From Candidatus Woesearchaeota archaeon (lineage in GTDB: Archaea > Nanobdellota > Nanobdellia > SCGC-AAA011-G17 > GW2011-AR18): a stretch of 10,179 nt of DNA. The stretch covers positions 1 to 10,179 of the forward strand of contig JAGVXZ010000030.1 of the NCBI GenBank assembly GCA_018303515.1, in the 5' to 3' direction. The notes under the pieces were generated by a model. It was not told the DNA's origin, did not search any database, and saw only the letters and a program-made list of their open reading frames with translations. The position numbers were made by a program, and so were the translations under genes. Shown piece by piece: positions 1 through 6,912 of this stretch; the stretch's first letter is position 1; each line of letters opens with the position of its first letter.

Positions 1-330
1 AAGTCCTTCTATTTCCAAAAAAGCACCTAAATCTCTAGAACGTACATCACTTATTTTCATATATTGGCTATCAGGCAAATTCCTAAACCTTACTCTATCC
101 AAAGAAGATTTTTCTATTACATCAAATTGTGTTAAAGCTAATTCAGCAGCTCTTATTAATTCTTCCGGCCCTTCTAATAATTCCTCCGCAAGTTCAACAT
201 CAAATTGAGATAATAAAGCAAAATCTACAATAAGGGATTTAAGACCTTTCTGCACAATAATTGCAATCTCCTTTTCATAATGAGTCTCAAAAAATTCCTT
301 AAATTTCTCTATTTGTAGTGATACATCCAC
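1..330 (-). CDS. mcm: MCM replicative DNA helicase, N-terminal part (cut by window edge)
   Basis: This is the first 110 codons of the archaeal minichromosome maintenance helicase, the hexameric ATPase that unwinds DNA ahead of the replisome. What is visible is the N-terminal A domain, including the segment DVELAEELLEGPEELIRAAE (residues 44-63), followed by the beginning of the OB-fold: RVRFRNLPDSQYMKISDVRS (residues 79-98) and then an LGAFLEIEGL stretch, equivalent to the family's 'R-NLP...IR..HIGKLI-VEGIV' signature. The AAA+ ATPase core lies beyond the left edge, so nothing can be said about its catalytic residues. I chose the GTG at 330 because the only nearby ATGs, out of frame, hit stops within a few codons. 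A G-rich run (340-344, minus strand) lies 9 nt upstream as a possible ribosome-binding site. The family call rests on remembered motifs, not a search. Confidence 0.88.
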   Translation of the reverse strand, partial: MDVSLQIEKFKEFFETHYEKEIAIIVQKGLKSLIVDFALLSQFDVELAEELLEGPEELIRAAELALTQFDVIEKSSLDRVRFRNLPDSQYMKISDVRSRDLGAFLEIEGL

Positions 331-363
331 CCTTTTATACCCCCTTACATTGTCAATAATTAG

Positions 364-374
364 CTTATATAAAA
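364..374 (-). promoter_or_regulatory. Candidate TATA box for mcm
   Basis: On the minus strand the sequence reads TTTTATATAAG, centred about 39 nt upstream of the GTG start. Transcription would begin around the G-run at 340-344, giving a short leader of roughly 10-15 nt. A second AT-rich candidate lies near 385 and would give a longer leader, so the assignment is uncertain. Confidence 0.45.
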
Positions 375-500
375 ACGAATATCATAAAATAACATATAGT
401 TTAAAGGGTTAATATAAGTTATCTAATAAATCTCGGAAAGTTTTCAGTTCCAAAATATAAAATAGATTTTAGAGTAATTATTAATACCACTTTGCTAGTT

Positions 501-827
501 TTAAAAATTATTTCTTAAAGAAACACCAGTTGCAAATGCAAATTCACCCAGAACAATCCCAAGAGCCCCATTTCCAATAAGAGAAAAAAATCTTTCTTCG
601 ATATAGCTCGGGTAAACTATAGCAGTACCAGATAATATCCCATTTAAAATTCTAGATTCGGAAGATTCTATTCCAATAAAACCGTCATAGAATCTAATTA
701 AAGCATATGAACCAATACCCAATAAAGAAACTAAATCTGATTTTAATTCAGAATGGTTCTTATATTGAACCTCACCATAAAAAATCTCATCGTCTTCATG
801 TAAAATAGAAGTTTCTAAGGAGTCCAT
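501..827 (-). CDS. Hypothetical protein, 108 aa, acidic N-terminus and hydrophobic glycine-rich C-terminal half
   Basis: I do not recognise a family. The first 30 residues are acidic and polar. The rest is hydrophobic and glycine-rich: residues 34-53 (SLLGIGSYALIRFYDGFIGI), 60-73, and 81-103, the last being long and apolar enough for a membrane helix, although its Glu and Asn argue for a folded soluble beta-rich protein as an alternative. No catalytic or metal-binding motif is visible. The case for a real gene is codon use like the neighbours (TTA, AGA, GAA, third positions A/T) and a TATA-like element at 850-860 centred about 28 nt upstream of the ATG, the same leaderless spacing seen at tbp and rfcS. 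It lies in the minus-strand run between mcm and tbp. Its role is unknown. Confidence 0.55.
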   Translation of the reverse strand: MDSLETSILHEDDEIFYGEVQYKNHSELKSDLVSLLGIGSYALIRFYDGFIGIESSESRILNGILSGTAIVYPSYIEERFFSLIGNGALGIVLGEFAFATGVSLRNNF

Positions 828-849
828 TTCTCAAATAAAGCAGAGGTAG

Positions 850-860
850 TTTTTATTAAT
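850..860 (-). promoter_or_regulatory. Candidate TATA box for the 108-aa gene
   Basis: The minus strand reads ATTAATAAAAA here, centred about 28 nt before the ATG at 827. That spacing predicts a leaderless or near-leaderless transcript. The match to the archaeal TATA consensus is looser than at tbp or rfcS. Confidence 0.35.
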
Positions 861-885
861 TTATGAGAAAAAGAACAATCAAATC

Positions 886-1020
886 TTAAAGCCTTCTTAA
901 GAAATCACTAACCATATACCCATTTGTAATCCTAATATTTTCCACTAGTAATTAAAAGAAATTCTTCACAAGCATCTAACGAAGTTAATTTATACTCAAG
1001 TTCAAAATTTACTTTAGAAT
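886..1020 (-). pseudogene. Possible frameshifted remnant of a small gene
   Basis: Directly downstream of the tbp stop the minus strand is open without a start codon and reads like protein (...ELEYKLTSLDACEEFLLITS) up to a TAG at 932-934. From about position 942 a neighbouring frame continues just as plausibly as ENIRITNGYMVSDFLRRL to a TAA at 886-888. Removing a single base between about 932 and 943 would join the two into one frame of roughly 43 residues. No ATG, GTG or TTG is found in the first frame. This may be a decayed gene, a sequencing error in a small gene, or chance in AT-rich DNA. No family is recognised. Confidence 0.2.
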
Positions 1021-1581
1021 CTAAACTGTTCCTTCTTTACCTTTTTTTAATTCCAAAAGATTTTCAATCAACTTATCTAATGCTTCCTTTAATTGTGGTT
1101 CAGATCTAGTTCCAGTACAAACAATTTTCCCATTACTAAACAATAAGAAAGTTGCCCTTGTACCAGGTAACTTATATACTAATCCAGGAAATTGTTCAGG
1201 TTCGTATTCTGTGTTATCAAGATCCATAGCTAGATTATTCAAATTAAGATCCATTCCAATCGCACCAGAAGCTACCATATTTTGAACCTTAACTCTTGGT
1301 TGGATGGTTATCTTAATCCCAATCTTTTCAACATTTTTTACAATTTGTTTTATACTCTCTCTTAATTTAGTCATAGAACGAGCACCAGTACAAACAATTT
1401 TTCCAGATCCGAATATCAAAGCAGAGGTTTTAGGTTCTTTTATTCTCATCACCAATCCAGGAAATTGTTCAGGATTGTACTCTGTATTTGGTAATTTTTC
1501 TGCTAATTTAATTAAAGGAATATCCTTATCCAAAAAACTAGAAGCAACAATATTAACAATTTTTAATTCCTTCTTAACCAT
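1021..1581 (-). CDS. tbp: TATA-binding protein (TBP)
   Basis: General transcription factor that binds and bends TATA boxes and, with TFB, recruits archaeal RNA polymerase. The 186 residues form the classic two-repeat saddle: repeat 1 about residues 7-95 and repeat 2 about 98-182, offset by 91 residues. Each repeat carries the signature PEQFPGLV (37-44 and 128-135) and a GKIVCTG strand (60-66 and 151-157). The four phenylalanines that in TBP wedge into the DNA minor groove are all present (F40, F57, F131, F148, by analogy with yeast F99, F116, F190, F207). The C-terminal tail ends in a short lysine-containing stretch rather than the acidic tail of many archaeal TBPs. It starts 93 bases downstream of ileS but has its own TATA box at leaderless spacing, so it may be transcribed separately and bind its own promoter. 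Confidence 0.97.
   Translation of the reverse strand: MVKKELKIVNIVASSFLDKDIPLIKLAEKLPNTEYNPEQFPGLVMRIKEPKTSALIFGSGKIVCTGARSMTKLRESIKQIVKNVEKIGIKITIQPRVKVQNMVASGAIGMDLNLNNLAMDLDNTEYEPEQFPGLVYKLPGTRATFLLFSNGKIVCTGTRSEPQLKEALDKLIENLLELKKGKEGTV
1112..1473 (-). repeat. Internal direct repeat within tbp still visible at nucleotide level
   Basis: Two blocks recur at an offset of exactly 273 bases (91 codons): a 20-base perfect match at 1181-1200 and 1454-1473 (encoding the PEQFPGL region), and a 17-base perfect match at 1112-1128 and 1385-1401 (encoding the KIVCTG region). They reflect the ancient duplication of the TBP half-saddle plus use of identical codons. This is not a mobile or tandem repeat. 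Confidence 0.85.
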
Positions 1582-1606
1582 TTCAAAGAATATTAAGTAC
1601 AGAAAA

Positions 1607-1616
1607 GTATTTAAAG
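1607..1616 (-). promoter_or_regulatory. TATA box for tbp
   Basis: The minus strand reads CTTTAAATAC, preceded by AAC as a possible purine-containing BRE flank. It is centred about 30 nt upstream of the tbp ATG at 1581, so the transcript should start within a few bases of the ATG (leaderless or near-leaderless). No Shine-Dalgarno is seen between them. Confidence 0.65.
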
Positions 1617-1674
1617 GTTATTTATAAATGGTTCCTTCTTTGAAGGTAGTAAATCAGTTACAAATTAAAAGAAT

Positions 1675-4545
1675 TTAAAAACCAATTTTAAACTCTTCAT
1701 TTTTAACTTTAGTAGAAGAAGTATGATTCCCTTTAACATTACCAAAAACCAAATCACTAACACCACATTTTAATTTTATCTCATCATCAAAAGAACTTAA
1801 ATCAACATTACAATTTACACTTAATGAAATCATTTGATCTTTAGTTAAATTAGCCTTCTTCCTTTCGCTTTGTACAAATCTTATTAATTCTCTTGCATAC
1901 CCCTCTTTCTTAAGTTCCTCGCTTAAATCAGAATCTAGATAAACTGCACCACCAGAAAATTGAATTCCATCAACTTTAAGAGAGATATCTCCTTCATATC
2001 CCACAATTTTTAATTCCTTAACATTAGTTTGAGTTTTAATTAAATTACCTAAAGTTTCCAAAGCATCAACAAAAGAATTATTATTTACAAAAACTTCAAC
2101 AGAAGCTAAGGGCCATCTAATTCCTAAACCTACTTTCTCTCTCCCAGCTAAAATAGACTGCATTACTATTTTCATTGCACTAAACTTAGATTCTAACTCT
2201 TCATTAACCAAACTCTCATCATATTCAACCCAATCACACAAGTGAACAGATTCTTCTTTCAAATCAAAATGCTCTTTCAAATTAAGATAGATTTTCTCAG
2301 AAGTAAATGGAACAATAGGCGCTAACATCTTCAGACTACAAAAAATAATATCATAAAGTGTCCTAAATACTATTTTCTTCTGATTTAAAGATCCTACCAC
2401 AGATTTCTCTCTAACTAACTGAACATAAGTACGAGACAATTCTAAAAATAAGTTTTCAACTTTCTCTGGAATTTCATTCAATCTATATTCATCAAATAAA
2501 TGCGTTACCTCACCTACAGTTCTATTCAAATAACTATACATATACTCTTCTTCAATTTGTAAAGAACCTTTTATTCCAGCCCCAAACCCATTTAACTTAG
2601 AATATTCAATTAAAAATTTATGTAAATTCCACAAAACACCAAGATTTCTTAATTTTACATTCATATCAGAGAAATTATAATTCATATCTAATCCAGGCTT
2701 AGCACCACCAATCATATAATATCTCATTGTATCAGCACCACACTCATCTATAACTTCATAAGGAGAAATTATATTCTTTAGAGACTTACTCATTTTACGG
2801 CCTTTAGAATCCATAATCATCCCATGCATATAAACACTTTTGTAAGAACTCTTTCCAAAAGCTACCATTGATAAACAAATAAGTGAATTAAACCATCCTC
2901 TTATTTGATCTTTTCCCTCCAAAATAAAATCAAGAGATACAAAATCCATTTTTCCAATTGCAGCCCATGGTGCTGCTCCAGAATCCATCCAAACATCTAA
3001 AACATCAGGAATTCTATGCATTAAATAACTACAAGAACATTTTATTGTAACATCATCAACATAAGGCCTATGTAAATTATCTAATTTTTTTCCACTTAAT
3101 TTCTCAAGTTCGTTTCCATTTTCAATTAAAATAAATCTATCACATTTTTCACATTCCCAGATGGGTAATGGAATTCCCCAAAATCTTTGTCTTGAGATAC
3201 ACCAATCTTGTAGATTCTCTAACCATGAATCAAATTGTTTTGAACCCGCCCAATCAGGAACCCATAAAGTCTTACTATTCAGATCTCTCATTTCTTTACT
3301 CAAACGGGAAACTGCTAAGAACCACTGTTCTGTTGTTTTGTATACAACACCATTTTTACATCTCCAACAATGAGCATAACTATGTTCAACTTTAGTACTT
3401 TCAATTAAAAATCCTTTTTTATTATAAATTTCTATAAATTTCTTATCATCTTTTCTCGCAACATAACCTGCAAATGCACCCATCCTTGAAGAAAATATTC
3501 CATTTTCATCAATCTCATTAAAAGGGGGAATTCCATTTGCTTTACCAACCTCATAATCTTCAGTTCCACAACCAGGCGCACAATGCACTAACCCCGAACC
3601 AGAAGTAGTATCAACATATTCACTAGATAAAACAACTGTATGTAATTTTTTTATACTAGAGAACTCTTCAAACACAGGTAATTCTTTTTTCAAAGGATGT
3701 TCGTAAGATAAACCCTCCAAAGAAGAACCTTTTAATTCTTCAATTATTTCATACTTTTTTCCTGCAACTAAATTAATAAATGGTCCAATCAAAGCCTTAG
3801 CCATAATCCAAATCTCATCTCCAACTCTAGCTTTAACATAATCTACAAGAGGATTTACCATCACCGCCATATTATAAGGGATAGTCCAGGGAGTAGTTGT
3901 CCAAATCACAAGATATTCATTCTGCTTTCCAACTAGTTTAAACTTTAAAAAAATAGAATCATCAGTTACATCTTCATAATCAAGTTCGTGTTTAGCAAGA
4001 GCTGTTGCACAACGTGCACACCAAGTCATCGCCTTTTCTCCTTTATACAAATAATCATTTTCTTTTGCTTTTTTAAGTGCTGACCAAGCCCCTTCAATAT
4101 AATTATTTTTAATAGTCATATATGGATTTTCCCAATCTAACCAGACACCAATTCTTTTAAAATCTTTAATCATTGGATGCATATTTTCAATTGCAAAATC
4201 TTCACATTCTTTTATGAATTTATTTAACCCAAAATTATCAATTATTTCTTGTTTATTTTTAATTCCAAATTTTTTTTCAACTTGAACTTCAATAGGTAAA
4301 CCATGCATATCAAAACCAGGCTTATCACCCACTTTAAAACCACGCATACGTTTGTATCTTAGAAGACAATCTTTCAGTGCTTTATTCCATGCATGTCCAA
4401 CATGTATAGCCCCTGTAGTATAAGGTGGCCCATCAATAAAATAGAACTCCTTCCCATTCTTATTTTTTAAAACTGATTTGGAATAAATCTTCTTCTTTTC
4501 CCAAAATTCTAAAACTTCTAGTTCTATATCTTTAGGATTAAACAT
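1675..4545 (-). CDS. ileS: Isoleucyl-tRNA synthetase, archaeal/eukaryotic type
   Basis: Class I synthetase that charges tRNA-Ile with isoleucine and hydrolyses misactivated valine. In the 956-residue protein counted from the chosen start: HVGH (the HIGH motif) at 48-51 within PPYTTGAIHVGH; a zinc pair WCARC (C176, C179) with CWRC (C393, C396); the CP1 editing domain with TTTPWTIPYN (216-225) and GLVHCAPGCGTEDY (318-331, conserved Asp 330); WCISRQRFWG (448-457); a second zinc set C465, C468, C503, C505; KMSKS at 584-588; then a helical anticodon-binding domain and a short C-terminal domain (SERKKANL region). It is intact, but shorter than the roughly 1,000+ residues usual in archaea. An ATG six codons upstream (4563) exists, but the TATA box at 4566-4578 is only about 9 nt from it, while it is 27 nt from 4545, and the family normally begins M-F-N-P-K, so 4545 is preferred. 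Confidence 0.97.
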   Translation of the reverse strand: MFNPKDIELEVLEFWEKKKIYSKSVLKNKNGKEFYFIDGPPYTTGAIHVGHAWNKALKDCLLRYKRMRGFKVGDKPGFDMHGLPIEVQVEKKFGIKNKQEIIDNFGLNKFIKECEDFAIENMHPMIKDFKRIGVWLDWENPYMTIKNNYIEGAWSALKKAKENDYLYKGEKAMTWCARCATALAKHELDYEDVTDDSIFLKFKLVGKQNEYLVIWTTTPWTIPYNMAVMVNPLVDYVKARVGDEIWIMAKALIGPFINLVAGKKYEIIEELKGSSLEGLSYEHPLKKELPVFEEFSSIKKLHTVVLSSEYVDTTSGSGLVHCAPGCGTEDYEVGKANGIPPFNEIDENGIFSSRMGAFAGYVARKDDKKFIEIYNKKGFLIESTKVEHSYAHCWRCKNGVVYKTTEQWFLAVSRLSKEMRDLNSKTLWVPDWAGSKQFDSWLENLQDWCISRQRFWGIPLPIWECEKCDRFILIENGNELEKLSGKKLDNLHRPYVDDVTIKCSCSYLMHRIPDVLDVWMDSGAAPWAAIGKMDFVSLDFILEGKDQIRGWFNSLICLSMVAFGKSSYKSVYMHGMIMDSKGRKMSKSLKNIISPYEVIDECGADTMRYYMIGGAKPGLDMNYNFSDMNVKLRNLGVLWNLHKFLIEYSKLNGFGAGIKGSLQIEEEYMYSYLNRTVGEVTHLFDEYRLNEIPEKVENLFLELSRTYVQLVREKSVVGSLNQKKIVFRTLYDIIFCSLKMLAPIVPFTSEKIYLNLKEHFDLKEESVHLCDWVEYDESLVNEELESKFSAMKIVMQSILAGREKVGLGIRWPLASVEVFVNNNSFVDALETLGNLIKTQTNVKELKIVGYEGDISLKVDGIQFSGGAVYLDSDLSEELKKEGYARELIRFVQSERKKANLTKDQMISLSVNCNVDLSSFDDEIKLKCGVSDLVFGNVKGNHTSSTKVKNEEFKIGF

Positions 4546-4565
4546 ATCTATGCAGAGCCCCATAC

Positions 4566-4578
4566 TTATATATATATT
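4566..4578 (-). promoter_or_regulatory. TATA box for ileS
   Basis: Alternating TATATATATA on the minus strand, centred near 4572, 27 nt before the ATG at 4545. Expected initiation about 25 nt downstream falls beyond the alternative ATG at 4563, so that ATG would not be in the mRNA. Confidence 0.65.
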
Positions 4579-4729
4579 TTCTTATAATCGATTTGCCCAT
4601 AATACAAAGAATGTAAAAATAGCTACAGAATTTTAAGAATTAATGTTGAAATTAAAGATCATATAATTTTAAAAAAATTATCTAAATAGAACTATCCATT
4701 CCTTAACTATATTCCCTAACAAATAAAGC

Positions 4730-4739
4730 TTTATAAAAA
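4730..4739 (+). promoter_or_regulatory. TATA box for rfcS-rfcL
   Basis: TTTATAAAAA, a near-consensus archaeal TATA box centred about 25 nt before the rfcS ATG. No ribosome-binding site lies between, which fits a leaderless rfcS transcript. It faces away from the ileS promoter about 160 bases to the left; the stretch between the two holds only AT-rich sequence with no gene. Confidence 0.65.
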
Positions 4740-4758
4740 CAAATCTTATCTTCCAAAC

Positions 4759-5703
4759 ATGACTTCTGATATATGGACTGAAAAATATAGACCTAAAAAA
4801 TTTGAGGAAATTATAGGGCAAAAAGAAATAGTTTTAAGAATAAAATCTCTAGTAGAAAAAAAATCTCTGCCACATTGTCTATTTGCTGGCCCAGCAGGAG
4901 TAGGAAAAACTACCCTTGCAACAATCATTGCAAAAGAATTATTTGATGAAAACTGGAAACCAAATTTTTTAGAGTTAAATGCTAGTGATGATAGAGGGAT
5001 TGGAATTATAAGAAATGAAATTAAAAATTTTGCAAGGACTATGTCATTAGCAAAAATTCCATTCAAAATAATATTCTTAGATGAATGTGATAGTTTAACA
5101 AGGGATGCACAACAAGCATTAAGAAGAACAATGGAACAATATTCCAGATCTACAAGATTTATTTTAAGTTGTAATTTTTCTTCAAAGTTAATTGATCCAA
5201 TCAAATCTAGATGTTCTATATTTAGATTCAAACCACTGACAAAGGAAAACGTAGATGAAATAATTAAAAAGATAAAAAATGAAGAATCAATTGAAATAGA
5301 TGAAGATGCAACAAAGATCCTATTTGAATACTCTCAAGGAGATTTAAGAAAATTAGAAAATTTATTACAATCAACATCATCAGTTACAAACAAAATTACA
5401 AAAAAAGAACTAGAAGAAATAATTTCATTTGCACAACCAAAAGATGTCCAAGAAATAATTAACTTAGCTCTAAACAAAGACTTTCAAAATGCAAAAAGAA
5501 AGCTATTAAACACAATGTTAAATCAAGGTTTATCAGGACTGGATATAATAAAAGAAATTCAAAAACAGATTATTAATATGGAAATTGAAGATAATAAAAA
5601 ATTAGAGATGATAGAACAGTGTGGAGAAATTGAATTTAGACTTGTTGAAGGGTCAGATGAATTTGTTCAATTACAATCATTATTAGCAAGTTTTACAAGA
5701 TGA
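4759..5703 (+). CDS. rfcS: Replication factor C small subunit (clamp loader ATPase)
   Basis: AAA+ subunit of the clamp loader that, with RfcL, opens and loads the PCNA ring at primer-template junctions. The 314-residue length is normal for archaeal RfcS. It starts with the family's W-T-E-K-Y-R-P signature (residues 6-12). Walker A GPAGVGKT is at 44-51, Walker B IIFLDECD at 104-111 (D108, E109), sensor 1 around SCN (137-139), the SRC arginine-finger motif at 150-152, and sensor 2 GDLRK at 194-198; the rest is the helical lid and C-terminal collar. All key residues are present. It is the first gene of an operon: its TGA stop (5701-5703) lies inside the start region of rfcL. A TATA box at leaderless distance drives it. 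Confidence 0.97.
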   Translation: MTSDIWTEKYRPKKFEEIIGQKEIVLRIKSLVEKKSLPHCLFAGPAGVGKTTLATIIAKELFDENWKPNFLELNASDDRGIGIIRNEIKNFARTMSLAKIPFKIIFLDECDSLTRDAQQALRRTMEQYSRSTRFILSCNFSSKLIDPIKSRCSIFRFKPLTKENVDEIIKKIKNEESIEIDEDATKILFEYSQGDLRKLENLLQSTSSVTNKITKKELEEIISFAQPKDVQEIINLALNKDFQNAKRKLLNTMLNQGLSGLDIIKEIQKQIINMEIEDNKKLEMIEQCGEIEFRLVEGSDEFVQLQSLLASFTR

Positions 5704-6857
5704 TGTGGACAGACAAATATATACCTGAATTAAAAGAAATCCCTCACCAAAGAGAGATAGATCTAATTATACAATATTTAAAAGAAAAAATCCCTGTTTT
5801 ATTATACGGCCCAACAGGTGTAGGAAAAACTACTTCAATAATTAAAATTGCAAAAGATCACAACTATGAACTATTAGAAATTAACGCATCTGATAAAAGA
5901 AATAAATCTGAAATAGAAACTTTAATTGGAAATGCAACACAACAATTGAGCTTATTCGGCGGGAAAAAACTAATTCTTTTAGATGAGATAGATGGGCTCT
6001 CAGGAACACAGGATAAAGGTGGAATTGCAGCGTTGACAAAAATCATCTCTAAAACCAAAGCGCACATCGTAATGACATGCAATGAAATAGAAAATGATAA
6101 AATTAAATCTTTAAAGAAAAAATGTAAAATCATAGAATTCAAACCTAACACAACTCAAGAAATAAGTTTAATTTTAAAAGAGATTGCAAAAAAAGAAAAT
6201 ATCACTTTTAAAGATTCGGAAATTTCAAGTCTAGCAAGGAGAAGTAATGGTGATATCAGGGGAGCAATTATAGATTTACAAGTAAATTCCACATTAGAGA
6301 ATAATTTAGACCTAACAGATCTAAGTAATAGAGAAAATAAAGGTGAAATCATAAATGCGTTAACACTTATCTTCAAATCTAAAGATTTCAACACAACATC
6401 ACAGTCCCTTACTAATATAGACTTAGATCCTAACGAATGTTTTTTATGGATTGAATATAATTTACCAAAAGAATATACAAAAACAGAAGATATTTATCAG
6501 GGCATTAAGAAATTATCAAAAGCAGATATTTTCAAATCAAGAATTATTAGAAGACAGTATTTTAGATTCTTAATTTACCAAAGCATACTTATGACAGCAG
6601 GTGTTGCATTAGCAAAAAAAGAGAAATATTCTCTAAAACCAAGTTATAAAAAAACCTCAAGACTCTTAAAAATATGGATGGCAAACCAAAGAAATCATAA
6701 GAAAAAATTGATTGCAGAAAAAATATCAATCCACACTCACTGCTCAATTAATCATGCCATTAAGACCTACCCTCACTATAAAAAGTTCTTAGTAAAGAAG
6801 AGTATAATCAAACAACTAGACCTCAGTGACGACGAAATTGAATACTTAAATAAATAA
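5700..6857 (+). CDS. rfcL: Replication factor C large subunit (clamp loader ATPase)
   Basis: Partner of RfcS in the archaeal clamp loader. It begins MMWTDKYIPEL, the usual W-T-x-K-Y start of the family. Walker A GPTGVGKT is at 37-44, Walker B LILLDEIDGL at 91-100 (D95, E96), sensor 1 asparagine N128 in VMTCNE, and sensor 2 GDIRGA at 184-189. The SRC motif of the small subunit is replaced by KKCK (140-143), as expected for a large subunit that closes the ring. At 385 residues it is short, and the C-terminus is lysine-rich then acidic, with no Q-x-x-h-x-x-aromatic-aromatic PCNA-binding motif visible. Two tandem ATGs (5700 and 5703) overlap the rfcS TGA, and no Shine-Dalgarno precedes them, which points to translational coupling by re-initiation. 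Either ATG could be used. Confidence 0.95.
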   Translation: MMWTDKYIPELKEIPHQREIDLIIQYLKEKIPVLLYGPTGVGKTTSIIKIAKDHNYELLEINASDKRNKSEIETLIGNATQQLSLFGGKKLILLDEIDGLSGTQDKGGIAALTKIISKTKAHIVMTCNEIENDKIKSLKKKCKIIEFKPNTTQEISLILKEIAKKENITFKDSEISSLARRSNGDIRGAIIDLQVNSTLENNLDLTDLSNRENKGEIINALTLIFKSKDFNTTSQSLTNIDLDPNECFLWIEYNLPKEYTKTEDIYQGIKKLSKADIFKSRIIRRQYFRFLIYQSILMTAGVALAKKEKYSLKPSYKKTSRLLKIWMANQRNHKKKLIAEKISIHTHCSINHAIKTYPHYKKFLVKKSIIKQLDLSDDEIEYLNK

Positions 6858-6860
6858 AAC

Positions 6861-6868
6861 TATATAAA
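6861..6868 (+). promoter_or_regulatory. Candidate TATA box for the OB-fold gene
   Basis: TATATAAA lies just after the rfcL stop, about 49 nt before the ATG at 6913. Initiation about 25 nt downstream would give a leader of about 20-25 nt that contains the ribosome-binding site. The gene could therefore be transcribed alone as well as by read-through from rfcS-rfcL. Confidence 0.5.
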
Positions 6869-6901
6869 GTAAATTTAATGGAATAAATCTTAAATCAATA
6901 A

Positions 6902-6909
6902 GAGGTGAT
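6902..6909 (+). promoter_or_regulatory. Strong Shine-Dalgarno for the OB-fold gene
   Basis: GAGGTGAT ends 3 nt before the ATG and matches 8 bases of the standard complement of the archaeal 16S rRNA 3' end. It fixes the start at 6913. It is by far the clearest Shine-Dalgarno in the window; most neighbours have none. Confidence 0.8.
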
Positions 6910-6912
6910 AAT

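Noticed and set aside
419..490. 22-codon minus-strand frame from a GTG, between mcm and the 108-aa gene
   Set aside because: Very short, no promoter or ribosome-binding site at a sensible distance, and open frames of this size are common in AT-rich DNA.
1304..1627. 107-codon plus-strand open frame over tbp
   Set aside because: Lies opposite the well-supported tbp gene; its composition is a shadow of the TBP coding strand.
1634..1646. Small inverted repeat between ileS and tbp (5-bp arms CCTTC/GAAGG, 3-nt loop)
   Set aside because: The stem is only 5 bp, no T-run follows on the minus strand, and it is not well placed as an operator. Too weak to call a terminator or regulatory site.
3161..3395. 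Two short plus-strand frames inside ileS
   Set aside because: Both lie opposite a conserved stretch of the IleRS catalytic domain and look like shadows.
4663..4681. 8-bp inverted repeat made only of A and T in the ileS/rfcS divergent region
   Set aside because: All-A/T symmetry is expected by chance in such AT-rich DNA and it overlaps neither promoter element.
4746..5231. 161-codon minus-strand open frame over rfcS
   Set aside because: Antisense shadow of the rfcS Walker regions, with no promoter or family features of its own.
5864..6394. Two minus-strand open frames inside rfcL
   Set aside because: Antisense shadows of rfcL; hydrophobic only because they mirror lysine- and asparagine-rich codons.
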